64,000 bases of DNA from Platycnemis pennipes (GCA_933228895.1 OW121850.1:32931773-32995772), one strand, 5' to 3'. Shown: positions 12,411 to 25,935, counted from the first letter of the stretch. A program made the numbers and translations. The notes: generated by a model not told the origin, from the letters alone.

Positions 12411-12795
12411 AAGGTTGAAAGTCATTTCCTTTTTCCGAATATTCCCTTTCCCTTGTAGTCATTTTCCTTCATCCTCTTTCTCCCTCTATCCGTTTTTCAT
12501 CTCTTTCCTCCTGCCCTTTCCCCTCGGTCCCCAAAGCCTGCGTGCAAAAGCCATTTTGTTTGCTCGGCAATGTCAAACGTGTGCTTGCGCATGACAGTGT
12601 TTGTGTTAGCGCGGTTGTCACAGGAGGAATAATAAACCTCCAAAATTTCATCCAGTACACTTTGCCCCACCCACACGAACATCCAACGAACTCTCTTCAT
12701 TCTTTCACTATCTTCCTCTTTTCATCCTCGCCCGAAGGCTGGTCTTATCTTCTGCAAGGTGTATCACACCTTTTAAGCCAGGCGTGATAGAGTTG
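12411..12795. other. pyrimidine-rich island
   Basis: C+T-rich DNA on the + strand at about 12420-12540 and 12690-12740, including TCCTCTTTCTCCCTCT-like runs. This is one of the few islands with the opposite strand polarity. A short palindrome, AAGGTGTATCACACCTT, lies near 12755-12773. Overlapping 63-81 codon frames on both strands are not convincing. Confidence 0.45.
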
Positions 12796-15700
12796 AAGAG
12801 TGTCAGTGGTGAAAAAGGTACTTTGCTCCCAGATAGCAATAATACGGGAGTAAAGCGTCAAATAAACTAATGGAGGTTTACCGAAAACTTAAAATTTTAG
12901 CACTATAATCAACGTCACGCTTCATAGAAATTTTTCATTACACAGAAGGTATTAATGCCCATTGAGTATAAAAAATTGTTGTCCTCAGATTATATTCCCC
13001 TGAAACTTCATCCACATTTACGCATCTATATGATTTGCAGAAAATATCTGCCGGGTAGATACACCATTCAAAATGATAAGAAATTGCTGGGTATATAAGA
13101 TAATCAGTTACAAGCAAACCATATCACTGAAAAATATGGAGGTAGATAGATAAGATATGTATTAGTATAAAGGTATAAAAGTAGCTTTCAATATGAAGGT
13201 TCATACTGAATCATTGTTATATAACGTAAATTTTCAAGAAAGCTAATTCCGGCTGCGGTGGTATATAGTGTAGTGGACTTAAAATATTGAAGAAGAACGA
13301 AATCTGTGAATGGAGTATTGGAAGGGAATGATGGTAAAGAAATTGTTTTCTTAGGTACATCGAGGAATTGTTTCTTTCTCATATCATTTTCGATAAATGC
13401 TTTATAAAATTAATATCGTATTTAAAAACTTGTAATGTCAGCAAGGAGCCAATTTAACCGCCCGAACAGTAATTTTGAGATAGATGTCTCTTGAAAATTT
13501 TCAAACTACCAAATTTAAAATGTATTTCAATGTTGCAAGCACTGGAATTTTTCCATTTATATTGCATAATTAAAGAAAAATATTAGTGTAAAAAATATGT
13601 ATCACCGGTCATGAAACCTGAAATTTTATTTACAACTATATCAAGCTACTGGTTAACCTCCTCACTTCAACAATTATCACTTTCATTTAAAGAAACTGCA
13701 AAAAATCCGTAATTAATAAAGTTAGAATACAGAGTACCTATGACAGCATTGAGTACAAAAAATATATTGCAGTAATAACTCAAAAACTTTCAAATATACT
13801 TAACTAGTGTTGCATAAGGAAGAAATTTAACCTCGTTCGACTTAACGTTGACTCCAAATTACACTCATAACATTTTTGCTCATGGATAGTTGCAGAATAA
13901 AAATATTTTAAACATATAAATATTTTATGAGACCCGAAGTGGCTCAGAGTAGCTACAAGAGATAACTCAAATTAGAAATATGAATATTATGAGTTTAACA
14001 GTCATAATATTTTCACAAAGAAACTCGTTCCTGCTTCAACTTTGTTGCCAGTCCTGGAAAGGTTGTCGGAACAAGAGAAGATAGCCTTCGCTTTCCGCGT
14101 TTGATGATAAACACGGTAAAGGCAGCATTCTGACATCTCTGAATTACATTGCCCGAATAACCAAGAGGTTCAAGTGGTATATGAGGTTTTTGAGCGATTC
14201 AATGCATGTTTGAAGCCATCAACATAGGTTTTCCTTCGTTTCCATAAAATTTAGTGTCAACATCAACTCCACATAACTGAACGAAGTTCATATTTGAGAC
14301 AAACTTTTACCAGCTGTACCATCAAATTGCATACTCGGATGACAAAGAGGGAAAAAGGAAGAACACAAGACTTAAAGCCACAAGCCATTAATGGAGTGGA
14401 ATGATGCTGATGGACTGAAAAAGATGCTTTACTGAGAACTCCTGCCTTGCTAAGAGAGCAGGAAGCATTAGAGATTAGCTAGGGATGGAGAAAAAGGAAG
14501 ATGAAAGGTGGAGAGATATTTTTGCCTTAAATGAGAAATTGTTGTGGACTGAGGGTTGCGTCGCAAATATTCACGGTCCCGTGGTTGTGTGTTAGGTCCT
14601 CACCGCGTACGGCACGGATAGAAAGCCGAGCATGTCTACTCAGCGATGAGGGGATCAGCTTGCTACAAAGCAGTAGACCCTGAAGCCTAAACCTTGCGAC
14701 AAAAAAGGTAAGAGATGGGGGAGAACGAATAATTCAATATATATGACTCCACATACTTTTACTGCGACGACGCATCTTGTAAGGAAGGAAATAGGTAACC
14801 GTATACTAATCTGCTCAGTTTTGGTAAAGTATTAAATACCTAAATTTACATGCACAGTTTTTTTCATTTTACACTCTATCCCTCATATTGAATATATTTT
14901 AACGTACTGATCAAAGTGTAAAATATAGTTACCTGATGGCTAATAAATTTAAAGCTAGTGTCACAATTTGGCACTATATTTTGAGTATTTATTAATGGAT
15001 TAATCACAGCAAATCCTCCTTAACGAAAGCCGAGGAGGAAGAAAAAATAAGTTTAATATAAAAAAAATTGCACTGACGAACTTACTGTAAATACAAGTAA
15101 GTTGTCTTTACTGTAACAATTTGTTATTGCTAAAATTTGTACGCAACCACAAGGGAAATCTCTTGGAATTTTCTTTATTTTCAGTATTAAAACACCTCTC
15201 CAACTGTGCGCGTACATTAAATAGAAAATTGTGAGAATGCTTGAAAAGGGATGAAATCGGACGTCGCCATGGAAAACCATATTCTCGAATTTCACGTGTT
15301 CCGTGGCAGCCAAAACTGCAAAACGTGAACACAGGTGAGAATATAGAGACGGACCTCAGGTGTTCCTGGTGTGCTTCATTCAAGGGAGCCAATCGCGCTT
15401 CACTCGCGAATCGCATTTTGGGATCCGACGCACCAATATCAATATCCCCGTCATCTCCAGGTATGATTAGTTTACGTCAAGCGCGCAAATCGAAACAATT
15501 TGATATCCGCACAAACCGGAATAGGAGAAATATCAATGTCCCAGATCAGTGACACGAATATCTGTCATGTACTGCTTACTACCTAATATGCACTGCGCGA
15601 TTCATATTTCGCGATCGCACTTTAGCACGATTTACTGCACCACAGGGTGTTTACAATAATACCGTGGTGTCCCAAAATACTCTCTTCGCAGCGGAGGATC

Positions 15701-18160
15701 ATTACAGAGAGGTGAACTACAAATATTACACATGTCGAGAGCCTATACAGAAATCTTACCTGACAGGCATTACATCCGGAACTAGCAATGCATGCGGCGT
15801 TGAAATTTCATCGACCTAACAATAAATGGCTCCAGATGATAATACAAGCTATAAGTTTGGTTTTATTACATCATTTTAGAGTATTTAATCCATAGGGTAG
15901 GCAGCCAATAGCTAAATTAAGCTGCGTTACTATGAATACTCGGGATGTACGAGGTAGGTAAATTTTGGGAGTAGAGGTAGCGTGGAGAGTAACCTGGAAT
16001 CAGTGTTGACTTATTTTAACGAAAGGAATAATAGGGTTCATAATTTAAAGTTCCATTTGACAGAAAGAATATGTGAAATACTTTTCCAAAAACCACTCAA
16101 TTAAGGGACGGTATTGAAGTGAAGTGTCTGTACCACTTTCGGAATTTTAATCACCACCCACACAATGGCTATGGCTCACTAATGCGATCCCTAATCAGCC
16201 TTTTTACTTCATTTATGAATTCAAAGGGCTCGACCAAACATAATTATATATTCATTTATTAATTGAAAGCAATCCAGTTTTCCCAAGTAAACGAACGAAC
16301 TCCTTCACAGACTGAAGCCGAGTAGGGCCGCCAAAAACTGCGGCTGAGATATGTAATGTATCATCTCATAGTCTATTGATAAACCTCCAATGAAAATTCC
16401 GTTCACTGTTTCGGTATGAAATGTAACTTAAGATATACTGGCATAAAATGAAATAAGTAAAAAGAACTACGGTATATGTAATCAATAAAAATCCCAACTT
16501 TTAGGCTGGATATCATGAAAAATGTACATGGGTAAAACAAAAAGAGCTATTTTAAAGTTCTCTAATATCAAGTGAACGTATGCCCAGTAGATCACAAAGA
16601 ATTCAAAGAACCGGGAAAGAATTGTTTTATGCACCAGGAGTTCCCAAGAGTTTTGTAAGTATGATCTTGCATAAGAATGGAGCAGTTATTCCGTCAGAAA
16701 AATGGGGAATAAAAAGTCCCGAGGACGGAAAAGTTTTACCGCCTGTGTGAAACAGTGAACATTCAAATGAGAGGAGTAAAAACAGACTATTTGAAACAAA
16801 TTTCTCCATCTCTTGGAAAAGAACAAGAAGTGGAAGGCACCAATAAAGAAGTGTTTAACGTTGTCTATTATTTTATGCTTCGGTTGGGTGAAAAAACTAA
16901 CCCTACACCTACATTCATCGATAGCATGAATTACTAACATTTTATAAATTTGAACTCTCACAATGCATTTCCCATGCATGACTAGGAGCTCGATCAATGT
17001 GCACCAATAGTCAAAGTCTGCACATATGATGCATCAAGATGACATGGTATTCTTGAGTTTATGATTATAGCTGAGGGCAAAAAGCGATTCCTAAAAATAC
17101 ATCTAACGATACGATGTTATATAAGGTCATATCATGAGGTATATCACAAAAGTTGATACGAAGAAGATCACAAGAGTTCTGGTCTACGTTCTTTTCCTTT
17201 TGTAATAAAAATATATATTTGATATTAAGTTAACAAGGTAGATACATTAAAATTCATACAAAAAATTTAAGCCAAGTAAAAATATAAGGTACAATAATAT
17301 TTATTTCGATGAGATAAATATTAAATTACAGATGATAACATTCTATTTAAACTGCGATAATTGTGATTGTGACGGCCTCTGTGGGCACAGAAACCAGGGT
17401 TAAATCTCCCGCGCACATTAACGATAGCTCTCTCAGTAGGTACTACAGTCCTTCCTCAGTTGATAAGAAACCGAACAGAAATTCTGATGCCTGCGGGATT
17501 GCTGAAGTCTGCAGAAAGATTCTCATCTAATGTCATTCATATTCCGTGAACAATGGAAACAAAAGGAAAAATCAACAATTGAATGATCAACAATTATATA
17601 TCTCTCAAACTGGTATGAGAGATATGATAATTTAAATGAAAAATATCATAATTGGTCGTACGTTTAGGGTATTTCAGTATAATTTACCTGATCCTAGGTG
17701 TTATGAACCTAAATGAAGCTCTCAATCGGTATTCCTCGCGATTAAGATATTCAATTCGATGCACAGGCTACTTATCTATTGTTTTGCATTTATTTGCGTA
17801 ATAGATAAAAAAAACTTCGGAGAGAACTTACTATCCTTTATTCTTCCAGTTTAAAGGAGATGCAAACAGATTTCTCTTACAGTAGAGGTAAAAGAAGCTG
17901 GATGACATACAATGAACGAGTCCAGAATTCCAGGAACTGAAATGCTCTCCTGTTCAATGCTTTCACCACAAATATGCGCTTACATATTCTGAATATTTTT
18001 CAGTCTTCAGACAATACGGCTCCCAACCGGCAGAAGGAATCGGGTCATGAATGATTGAACCACACTCATGTTCATATGAAGCCGATGTGATAATATGGGA
18101 ACAGGGTGGGAAGTGGGGAAACATGAACAGCATCAATAATTCAGAGGCAAAAATGGCGCA
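12796..18160. other. mostly AT-rich noncoding stretch with two non-purine GC patches
   Basis: No gene could be supported. At 14530-14700 lies a CpG-containing patch of normal complexity. At about 15240-15560 another patch carries a 103-codon + frame and, on the minus strand, frames of 86-102 codons; none has a recognisable motif. A perfect 10-bp stem, ATATCTCTCA/TGAGAGATAT with an 8-nt loop, lies at 17598-17625. The remainder is AT-rich. Confidence 0.45.
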
Positions 18161-18164
18161 TGAA

Positions 18165-19065
18165 GAAGTCATTTCTCTTCCTCCTTGGTAGGAGTGAAAA
18201 TGCCTTAGGAAAGAAAAAAAAACAGGAGTCAGATGTTTTGGAAGGAATATATTTTTTCTGGAGGCTTACGAAATGTTTCAAGAGATATCTTGAAGAATAA
18301 GTATACTCTTTTCGCGAGCGCGTGGATAAATTCGAGTGCAGGGTGAAAGCGAAAGAGGAACAAGGAAAGGAAGAGCAAAAGAGGAGCAGGATTTCAGAGG
18401 AATGTTCTCCGGTGAGGAAAAGCCTGAGAGGTGGTGGAGATGGGTGAGCAAGGATAGGAAGAAAGTGGAGAACGTAAGAAAGAAAGAGCGGGAAGGATGG
18501 AGAAGGAAAGAGGAAAACCGAGCGGGAAACGCACGGATTGGGAACTGCCACAGGAGACACAAAAAAGGCGTTAGATTGGCTCACGAACATAATAAAAATA
18601 AAGGCGAAAGAAAGGGGATAAGATAAGGTGAGAGGGAGGGATAAAGACTTGGGAGTGACGTGGGACGATGGCCTTGTAGGTGCGGAAAAAAATGAGAGGG
18701 ATGGGGTGGCACGTCTCATACGATGAGGGGAGACTTTTTGGGGGAGGGTGCGCTGAGTGTACGGGAATGAAAGGGGGGGGGGAGAAATAACGTGTGCACC
18801 GGCAGCCGAATGGGATGGGGGTGGCGGAGTGGAGAGGGAGGCTGGAGCGAGCGTATTCACAGCCCAGGGTTTCGAAGAAGCATACCGTACATAAAAACGG
18901 ATGGATGGAGTTTCAGGGGCGAGGTCGGCCTCAGCAGGAGCATGTAAAAGTGGCACAAGGTGAGGAGGAAGGCCGTGGGACGGTTTTATCGCCCGAGCGA
19001 GCTCCCGACATTCCAAAGTCACTCCGTATAAATTTACATCCCTAGAAGACGCAATCCTCACGGCA
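18165..19065 (+). other. large purine-rich island with a G10 run
   Basis: About 900 bp of G+A-rich + strand, for example GGAAAGGAAGAGCAAAAGAGG near 18363, with a run of 10 G at 18773-18782 and CpG-containing sequence to 19050. The minus strand stays open for 306 codons at 18141-19061, the longest frame in the window. Its product is Ser/Phe/Pro/Leu-rich low complexity with no domain, as expected from a long polypyrimidine strand with few A-containing stop codons. I treat it as a composition artefact. Confidence 0.6.
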
Positions 19066-21385
19066 ATATTTTTTATCTAGCTAATTTCGCGAGCGCTCAA
19101 ACTAATATGGCAATCCGGTGGATTAGGACGACTCGCAGCTCTGGCCTCGGAAAAATGAATCGAGACGGTGCAGTGATTGGAATCTTGAAGGGCGAGTAAA
19201 ACTTCCAGAGAATCAGTAAATCTCAAAAATCGTAGTCGGCGCTTCACCTTCGTTTAATTAGTTTAAAGTATACCAGGAATTGACTTTAAAAATTGATATG
19301 GCAGAAAAGACTTCATTATATTTGCCACATATTTTAATAGCACATACAATGAAAAGGAGCATTAAATTATTTCAGTAGCAAACAATGGAGAATTGCGGTG
19401 GTAATGCCCATTTACTTAAATTGTGGCCGAAATTATGCTAATTTTAACCTTCCACAAAGTCGTAAACACTAAGTAATCTTATTTAACTTTAAATATTTAA
19501 AATTGATATTAGAAGAGAGAATAAAAAAGTCTGGAGTATTATCTCTATTTATGAGAAATAATCAAAGGTAACTCAAAATTTCATGACCAAAATCTCACGC
19601 TATTTTATTTCGCTAAATAAATGGTAATATTTTTTAGTGATTTATCGCGTTCATGTATAAAGTTTTCCGAGTTATTTTACATCCAAATATAAAAGCCAAT
19701 TTCTCATTATGAGAATATATTTTGCGGTATTGAAGTGTATTATTCGCTGTGATTTTCGAAAGACTAAAAATGAAAAGAAAATATTGTATGGAGAGCAACT
19801 TTAAAAAATTTTTTACCATTTAAGATGTTATTCTTTGCTTTTGCCAAATAAAATAACAGGCGAGAGATGAAAGAGCTGAAAGGATAGATTTAGTAGTCAA
19901 GCTCGATAATATATCGTAATGAGTATCAGAAATTAATAATTTTAATAACAGAATAATTTACTAATTATCAGCTCCTTTCCTAGCTTTTTTAAGTTCAGAA
20001 TGTTTTCTCGATGCTATCCTTTCCTCTCTTTCATCTCTCGCCTGTTATTCTCTTTCTATCGCCAACTACGGCATCCTGATTCCTATCGATTTCACAACCT
20101 TTCGCGTTTTCCTCCTCCAAATTTCTTCGTCGCCCCACATTTCTCTCCTGATATCTAAAGCGTTTTGCCATCCTCTCCCCTAGTTCACTTTTTTATTCCA
20201 TCTACATATTTAAATTCCCAAGTTATCGAGTAACTTTCACTCTATTTCCAGAAAGTTTTCAAGTCTCTGGACTGCGTAACGCTATGTTCCATGCATAAGT
20301 ATAGCCAAAGCGAAGTACAGCCAAGGCGATTGAATGTTCTTCACATCACGACTTCCAGTCGCAATTATAAAGTTACCCTGCGTGAATGTTTTTTAACCAA
20401 CATTTCCAATCCCAACAATGCAATATCAATTCTAGTCTTGATTTACTCCCTCAAACACGATTGTTTCGAAACGACATAGAATATAAAATGAAAATCGTCA
20501 TTATAATGAACGAATACCTATTAGATAAAAGCACAAAAAGTGCTGAAAATATGAATTAATGGACAATATACCACGTGCAACAAACTTCGCCATCTGTTTT
20601 ACAATAGAATCACAGGCAATTCTTCATTAAAAAACCTCGGGGAGTCGTGGTTCCTCTCATCAAATCTCCTTGGACTCTAATAGGTCGCTATTATTATCTA
20701 AGAAAAGACTAATAAAGCATTTATCTCCAATTATATTCGACTATTCGGCTTCAAACAGTCCTCTATCATTAAAATATTGAAAGACCAATCCGTTAAAAAA
20801 GTGCAATAACCTCATACGTGAGTTTTAAATAATAATAAATTACTACCGGCCATATTTTGGACCAAATCTGGTAGATAAAAACGCTCTAATTCAAGCAAAA
20901 CAATATGTTAAAGATGTGATTGAGTAAATTCATCAGTGGCTCTTTTGGTGAAAGAAACCTCAAGTAGATAAGTAAGATAAGTGATAGTCACGGGTACACT
21001 GGTCTAAAAATGTTAAATAATTTAAAATCCCAAAGCCTAATTATTAATTTATGCCAGTTTATTAATCAGTGAATTTTAAAGAGGCTTTCTTTTACTCATT
21101 CACTTTAGAAAAACAAAACACCATAAAAATTAGATCCAGTCTGATTCTCCGGAATAATTTCCAAAAATATACATACTAAAAACCGATCTCTGAAAAACTC
21201 AGGCCGCAAGAAAAGGCATGTATGATATCAAAAACCATATAGGCCCTACGGTCTCCTTTTCTCCATACTGTTTACCTTATAATAAGCAGTGGAAGGAGCA
21301 CTTTATACTTTTGCTACATAATCTCAAGACGCCACAGCGGGGTAAAAGATTAAAAAGAGAAAAGCAGGCCTTTTGAGGTGGTATT
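19066..21385. other. AT-rich noncoding stretch containing a long inverted repeat
   Basis: AT-rich complex DNA with no credible gene. The notable structure is the inverted repeat with outer limits 19853 and 20048, described separately. The 62-codon frame at 20291-20479 has no recognisable feature. Confidence 0.5.
19853..20048. repeat. inverted repeat, 35-bp arms about 126 bp apart
   Basis: The left arm (19853-19887) begins ATAACAGGCGAGAGATGAAA and ends AAAGGATAG. The right arm (20014-20048) is its reverse complement at 33 of 35 positions by eye. The two differing bases are adjacent (CT against AG). The interior is AT-rich. The total length of 196 bp with terminal-type inverted repeats fits a MITE or foldback element. 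The sequence TGTTATTCT occurs both just left of the element and across its right end, so boundaries are unclear. Confidence 0.75.
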
Positions 21386-21389
21386 TTGG

Positions 21390-21965
21390 TGGCAATTAGA
21401 AGGTTGGGGAAGAAAAGATGAAAAACCGACACCGAACTCGAGGAGATATAATCCTTCTCTTGTGATTGCGAGCGTCGGCTTATTGGAAAGGCGGAGGGGA
21501 TTTCCTCCTGAAAGAGACCCCCCCGCAAAAGGGGAGGGTGAGGGAGAATCGCGGGTGTGAGACTCGGGGGTGGGTGGGAAATGGTGGAGGCTCCTGAAGG
21601 AAACGGAACACACTGGCCTCTCAAAAGGTTTATTCGGCGAGCCCGGGAATGGAATGGAGGAGGCGGACAAAAGACAAGAGGTTAGCTGATCTTACTTCCA
21701 ATAGGGACCGCTACAAATTAAGGGTTGGAATCGAATAAAAGGGCAGACAATCAAAAGGGCCGAAGCACCTTACGACCCGAAAAGGAGCCACAAGAAAACA
21801 GCACGAAGAAATCACTTATATCACTCGCGATGAGGAAGTTTAGGCGAATCGCGCGGGAGGAGTACGTGGGGGGGGGGGGGGGGCGGAAGATTCCTAGGTC
21901 TCTGAGATGAAAGCATGAGGGAGGAAGAAAGGGATTTAAAGAGAGAATCAGAATCAAAGAGAGTG
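21390..21965 (+). other. purine-rich island with a G16 run
   Basis: G+A-rich + strand with CpG, for example AAAGGGGAGGGTGAGGGAG near 21530, and an uninterrupted run of 16 G at 21868-21883. Minus-strand frames of 106-115 codons are Ser/Pro/Phe/Leu low complexity and overlap each other in different frames. Confidence 0.55.
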
Positions 21966-23575
21966 GGAGATTGGATTTGTGAAAGTGAGTGGTTGGTTTT
22001 ATATAGAGCTGTGAAATTGAAAAGGATGCAAGAGAAACGATTAATTCCTCTTTGCAGGAAAAAATAATTGAACTAAAATTCAAAACCGACAAATAAAAAT
22101 TAATGAAGTAAAGAATAAATTAACAATGCAAAAGGCAAGTGTACTCTTTATTTGAGAAATGAATACTTAGACATTGAACCACAAAGGAGGCCAAAGCTCC
22201 TTGTTCAAATTAGATGGGTTGTTCCTTTTTATCTTTGGTTCTTGTTTCTCAAAAACCAACTTCTACCAATAAAGTCGCGCTCTAAGGACATGAAATCATT
22301 TGTGTAAATAGCCAAAATTCTGTTTAAAATTATTTAGAAAACCTTATCACTCGAATTGACAAAGACATAGCATCTCCTACCACATTATTAAAAATGAAGA
22401 GAAAAATGTAAACATGGAGAAATATTAGAGATAGTTAAAAATAGCTAACGTACTAGAGGTGGGACTTTTATTGTACTGTATCTGGAGTGTAACTTGTTCG
22501 ATCTAACAAGGATGTGCTTGAGGAGAGCTTTGAGATGCTGATGCTGCAGTTCATGCAACGATAAAGTTTGGAGTGGATTCCTGTCTTGTTTCGTATCGGA
22601 AAGTCTTCTCCAATCCCACCATTTTCTTTTGAAATAAAAGATGCTCCGCGACGGAACCAGCTCTATCACGGCAAAGTTTAGATGCAAAAAATAAAAGAAA
22701 ATTACGTGTGAGGCATCCACCAACAGAATTAAAAGCAGGATTTCTTCATTAAAACTTTGCCATTAATTAATCTTAGGAAATAAGATATGGGACATCTAAA
22801 GATGTGAAATTGATGTATACGTACATTGGTAAAAGCATGAATTAGTAGCCCATGTTATCCACTAAAATATGGATATTCCGTGCTTTGCGTAACTTAATCA
22901 CTCCAATGCACATGTGTAACGTTTGGCAGCAACACCCTGTTACTAGTGTAGCGTAGTCTTTTACAGACTCCATGGTTCCATAGACTCCGCAACAACCGAG
23001 GTTATGTGCGCCATCAAGAATATGTGGGTAATTGTATATTGGAGCGCATTTTAAAATGGAATAGGGGGAAGGACGAATTGGAGTTTCCGGAAACTTAGGA
23101 AATAGAACTCTTCAGGAACTCTTAACATTAGTTGTCAATGGCTCAACGGTTTATAGTCTCATCCAACAAGCATAAAATAAAACATGAACTGCTCTCCAAA
23201 CAACTTATCTACCCCGGCTGGGACACAAAATTGTACTCCTGGGATGGGGAAAAATCTTTATAGCCACCACATAAACCCTTTTCAGCTCCTTATACATGCA
23301 TGAAAAAATCATACTGAGACACAATTATACTACTCAGGGTACTTAAACTCCATTTTTAATACAAAACGCCTTTAGGAACCAAAATAACTGGAGTTAAAAG
23401 TTTCAAATTGGACTTTGCGTGGAGAATAAAAAACTTGGTGAATTACTACGTCTCCGCCTGGCTCTTGCTGCGGGCAAGAATTAAAAAGGTGAAGTCAACT
23501 GTTGCTTGCCCAGTCCACTGCTCTCTGTCTACGACTTTGATTCCCATGGAATTCCGCTAACAAGTTCACGGCAGG
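21966..23575. other. AT-rich noncoding stretch
   Basis: No supported gene. The minus-strand frame at 22445-22723 (92 codons) has ordinary amino-acid composition (WWDWRRLSDTKQDRNPLQT is part of it), but I match it to no family. A 19-bp stretch at 23136-23154 resembles 3075-3093. The rest is AT-rich. Confidence 0.45.
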
Positions 23576-23950
23576 TAATTTTCGAGCGTGGTGGCGGCCC
23601 ATCTGAACAGACTCCAGTGAATCTCCATCCGTGTCTTTGCGCCCGTAATGAAATCCACGTGCACAAAACGCAGATGTGAAACGGCAACTCTTTTCATTGC
23701 ACGGTTAATTCGGGGTGACCTTCGAAATTCGAGACCCAAGCGGAAAAATGGGAGGCGGAATGATGGAGAGGAGAGGAAAAGAACGGAGAGTGGGCGGGCG
23801 TGGACTCTGCGGCTAAAATTCCTAATCGAACGCCCAACACGCTAGCTAAAGAACCAAACGCAGTGAGTCGGGGAGGAGTTGGATGGATTTTGAGGGTCAA
23901 GTTGACCAAAGGCAGCCTTATTCACAAAAAGACCGCAGGAAAGGCGGACT
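23576..23950 (+). other. short purine-rich island
   Basis: G+A-rich with CpG, centred on about 23725-23890 (GGAGAGGAGAGGAAAAGAA type). Overlapping frames of 65-73 codons on both strands show no motif. Confidence 0.5.
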
Positions 23951-25262
23951 TTGCCTTTTCATGCCACGAGTAGGAATTTTAATGAAAATCCAGACGGCAG
24001 ATGGTGGGAATGTATTTGGACTCCCTCGTGTTCCCTTTTTTCTGCCCGTAAGGAACGTAATATATAGCATATGCTTCAAGGCGAAAAACATTTTCTCATA
24101 CTAATGAACAATATTTTTATTTCATATATGCCACATAGTTCCATTCCTTAGAAATAATTTGGAAGCTTTGACGTTGAATAGCGGGCATTCAAGGCAGTCA
24201 GTGAAACCATGATCTTAAACTTACAAACGGATCGTAATAATGAAATTCCACAAAGAAGTAAATATTCCACAAAGTAACTGAAAAGAGGCTTAGCATGAAA
24301 ACAACAATCATCATCATCATCGGTCAGCAATCCTAGGATTGGTTTGACGCAGACCTTAATTTGATTCTTCTTTCGGCGAAAACAACAAGTGGGGGGAAAA
24401 TTTAAACTCATTCGTTTTATGACCATAATTTATTGGATTCATATAATCCATTGGTAAGCAGCAACGTCTTCTAGGTTTGATTGATGAATAAAGTTGTCAC
24501 ACAGACAATGATGGGAAAACTTATAAAACTTATGGCAGTGCGAGGGAAAGTGTAACACCTTTTCTACTTGATATATTTTTTGTTGTATGTGGCAAGTAGA
24601 TGTAAAGCGCTACTTGAATCCAACTAAGTTGGCTTACCAAAGACATAAGATAAATGGAGTTAGACTCAGAGCGAGAGAATTTAGAATGAATAAGCAATTT
24701 TAGTACCTTCTTGGTAATATTCACCTTTTACTATAAGCAATCAATTCACAAAAAAGTGAAACGATTAATTCATAATTTACAGTTTACTCCGATCGACTAA
24801 CAATTCTTATCTATTAACTGAGATCACTTTAACTCCTTAGCCTTTCACTCATTAGCCCAAACTGTTACTAATGTCTGCTTACAAAGTCAAGAATCAGGTA
24901 TTAAACATGATGGCATCAAAGGCTGCAAAAATTCCTACTATCTGCATAAAATGCTATAAATTAAAGAATTCTTAGCTTCGAAATTTAATTCATCGAGGGG
25001 ACAAAAACGCCAGAAAAAATTACATCTTTACAAAAAAAATCTCCAAAATTGACAAATCTGGGGATGAATGATACAATGCAGTAGATCTATAACATTTAAT
25101 GCAAAGAGGGCACTGATGCTGCCGACAAACATTTTGCTACCGAATGCGTACCTCAGCCTTACATCATTGCCAATGAAAACGTACGGTGGCAGTAATGTAC
25201 GCGGGCAGTAAGAGTGATTTTCATTTTGTTCCTTAACAACGAAAACATCCCGGTAATCCGGA
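23951..25262. other. AT-rich noncoding stretch carrying a dispersed repeat core
   Basis: AT-rich and without a credible gene. It contains the ATC microsatellite and repeat core at 24307-24352, described separately. Confidence 0.5.
24307..24352 (+). repeat. dispersed repeat core, copy 1 (ATC run plus CAATCCTAGGATTGGTTTG)
   Basis: A short ATC microsatellite runs directly into GGTCAG and CAATCCTAGGATTGGTTTG, followed by ACGCAG. A second copy lies in reverse orientation at 33695-33735, sharing this core with two or three changes. From memory, sequences of this type (a TGGTTTGACGCAG-like motif next to ATC repeats) are dispersed in many arthropod genomes; I cannot check that here. Full element boundaries are not visible. 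Confidence 0.6.
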
Positions 25263-25264
25263 GT

Positions 25265-25935
25265 AAAGTTCTTGGAGGCCTCAAAAGGGTATCAGGGAAA
25301 ACGAAAGACAGATGAACAATCTCGCCGTTGTTGGGATCTGGCGTGCAAGTTTTCAAACTCCCTAGGTCGTTTTCGAATGCAAATAAAAAAGGAGAGAGAT
25401 TACGAAGTAGAAGCGAGGATCCCGAAAGGAAAAAACATCGGCGGAGAAAAAAGAAGGAAGAGAAACGAGAGGAAGAGAGTGGGGATCCTGCGTGGAAAAA
25501 TCCTCGAAACGAAAGGCTTGGCAGATACGAACGTAACAAAGGGAGAAGTTTTCGGAGGACAGCTCTTAAGAGTCCCGGGAGGCGGCAGTGGCGGGGAATT
25601 TTGCCGCCACCCGAAAGGAATTCCACTTGAGCGCTAATTACGAAAACACGGGCGCCCACGAGAAGACTAATAGAGGGGGGGGGGGGGGTCGGGAGTAATG
25701 CGGAGCGGGAGACGGATTCAGGACGGGGGCGAGAGAGGATTGGCAATTTGGATGGAAACCTATTATGGGGTTGTGCATTGGGAAAGGGTAGGAGACGTTG
25801 GGCTGGAGGAGGAGGTGGGAGGGGGAGAGGGGGTGGAAACAGAGGTAACTGGAGAATTGAGCGGACCTAGGGCCCAGGAAAAGATGGAAGAAAAAAGCAG
25901 ACTTTTTTTAGGTGCGGCTGCCAAGAATAAATGAG
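25265..25935 (+). other. purine-rich island with a G14 run
   Basis: About 650 bp of strongly G+A-rich + strand with CpG and an uninterrupted run of 14 G at 25675-25688. The minus strand stays open for 195 codons (25159-25746) and the plus strand for 121 and 100 codons in two frames. All have skewed low-complexity composition (Ser/Leu/Phe/Pro or Lys/Arg/Glu/Gly), so I call no gene. Confidence 0.6.

Noticed and set aside
15241..15552. 103-codon plus-strand open frame
   Set aside because: Two minus-strand frames of similar length overlap it and none shows a motif.
18141..19061. 306-codon minus-strand open frame, the longest in the window
   Set aside because: Ser/Pro/Phe/Leu low complexity over a purine-rich + strand, with other frames open nearby and no domain or motif.
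25159..25746. 195-codon minus-strand open frame
   Set aside because: Same composition artefact as above; two plus-strand frames are also open across it.
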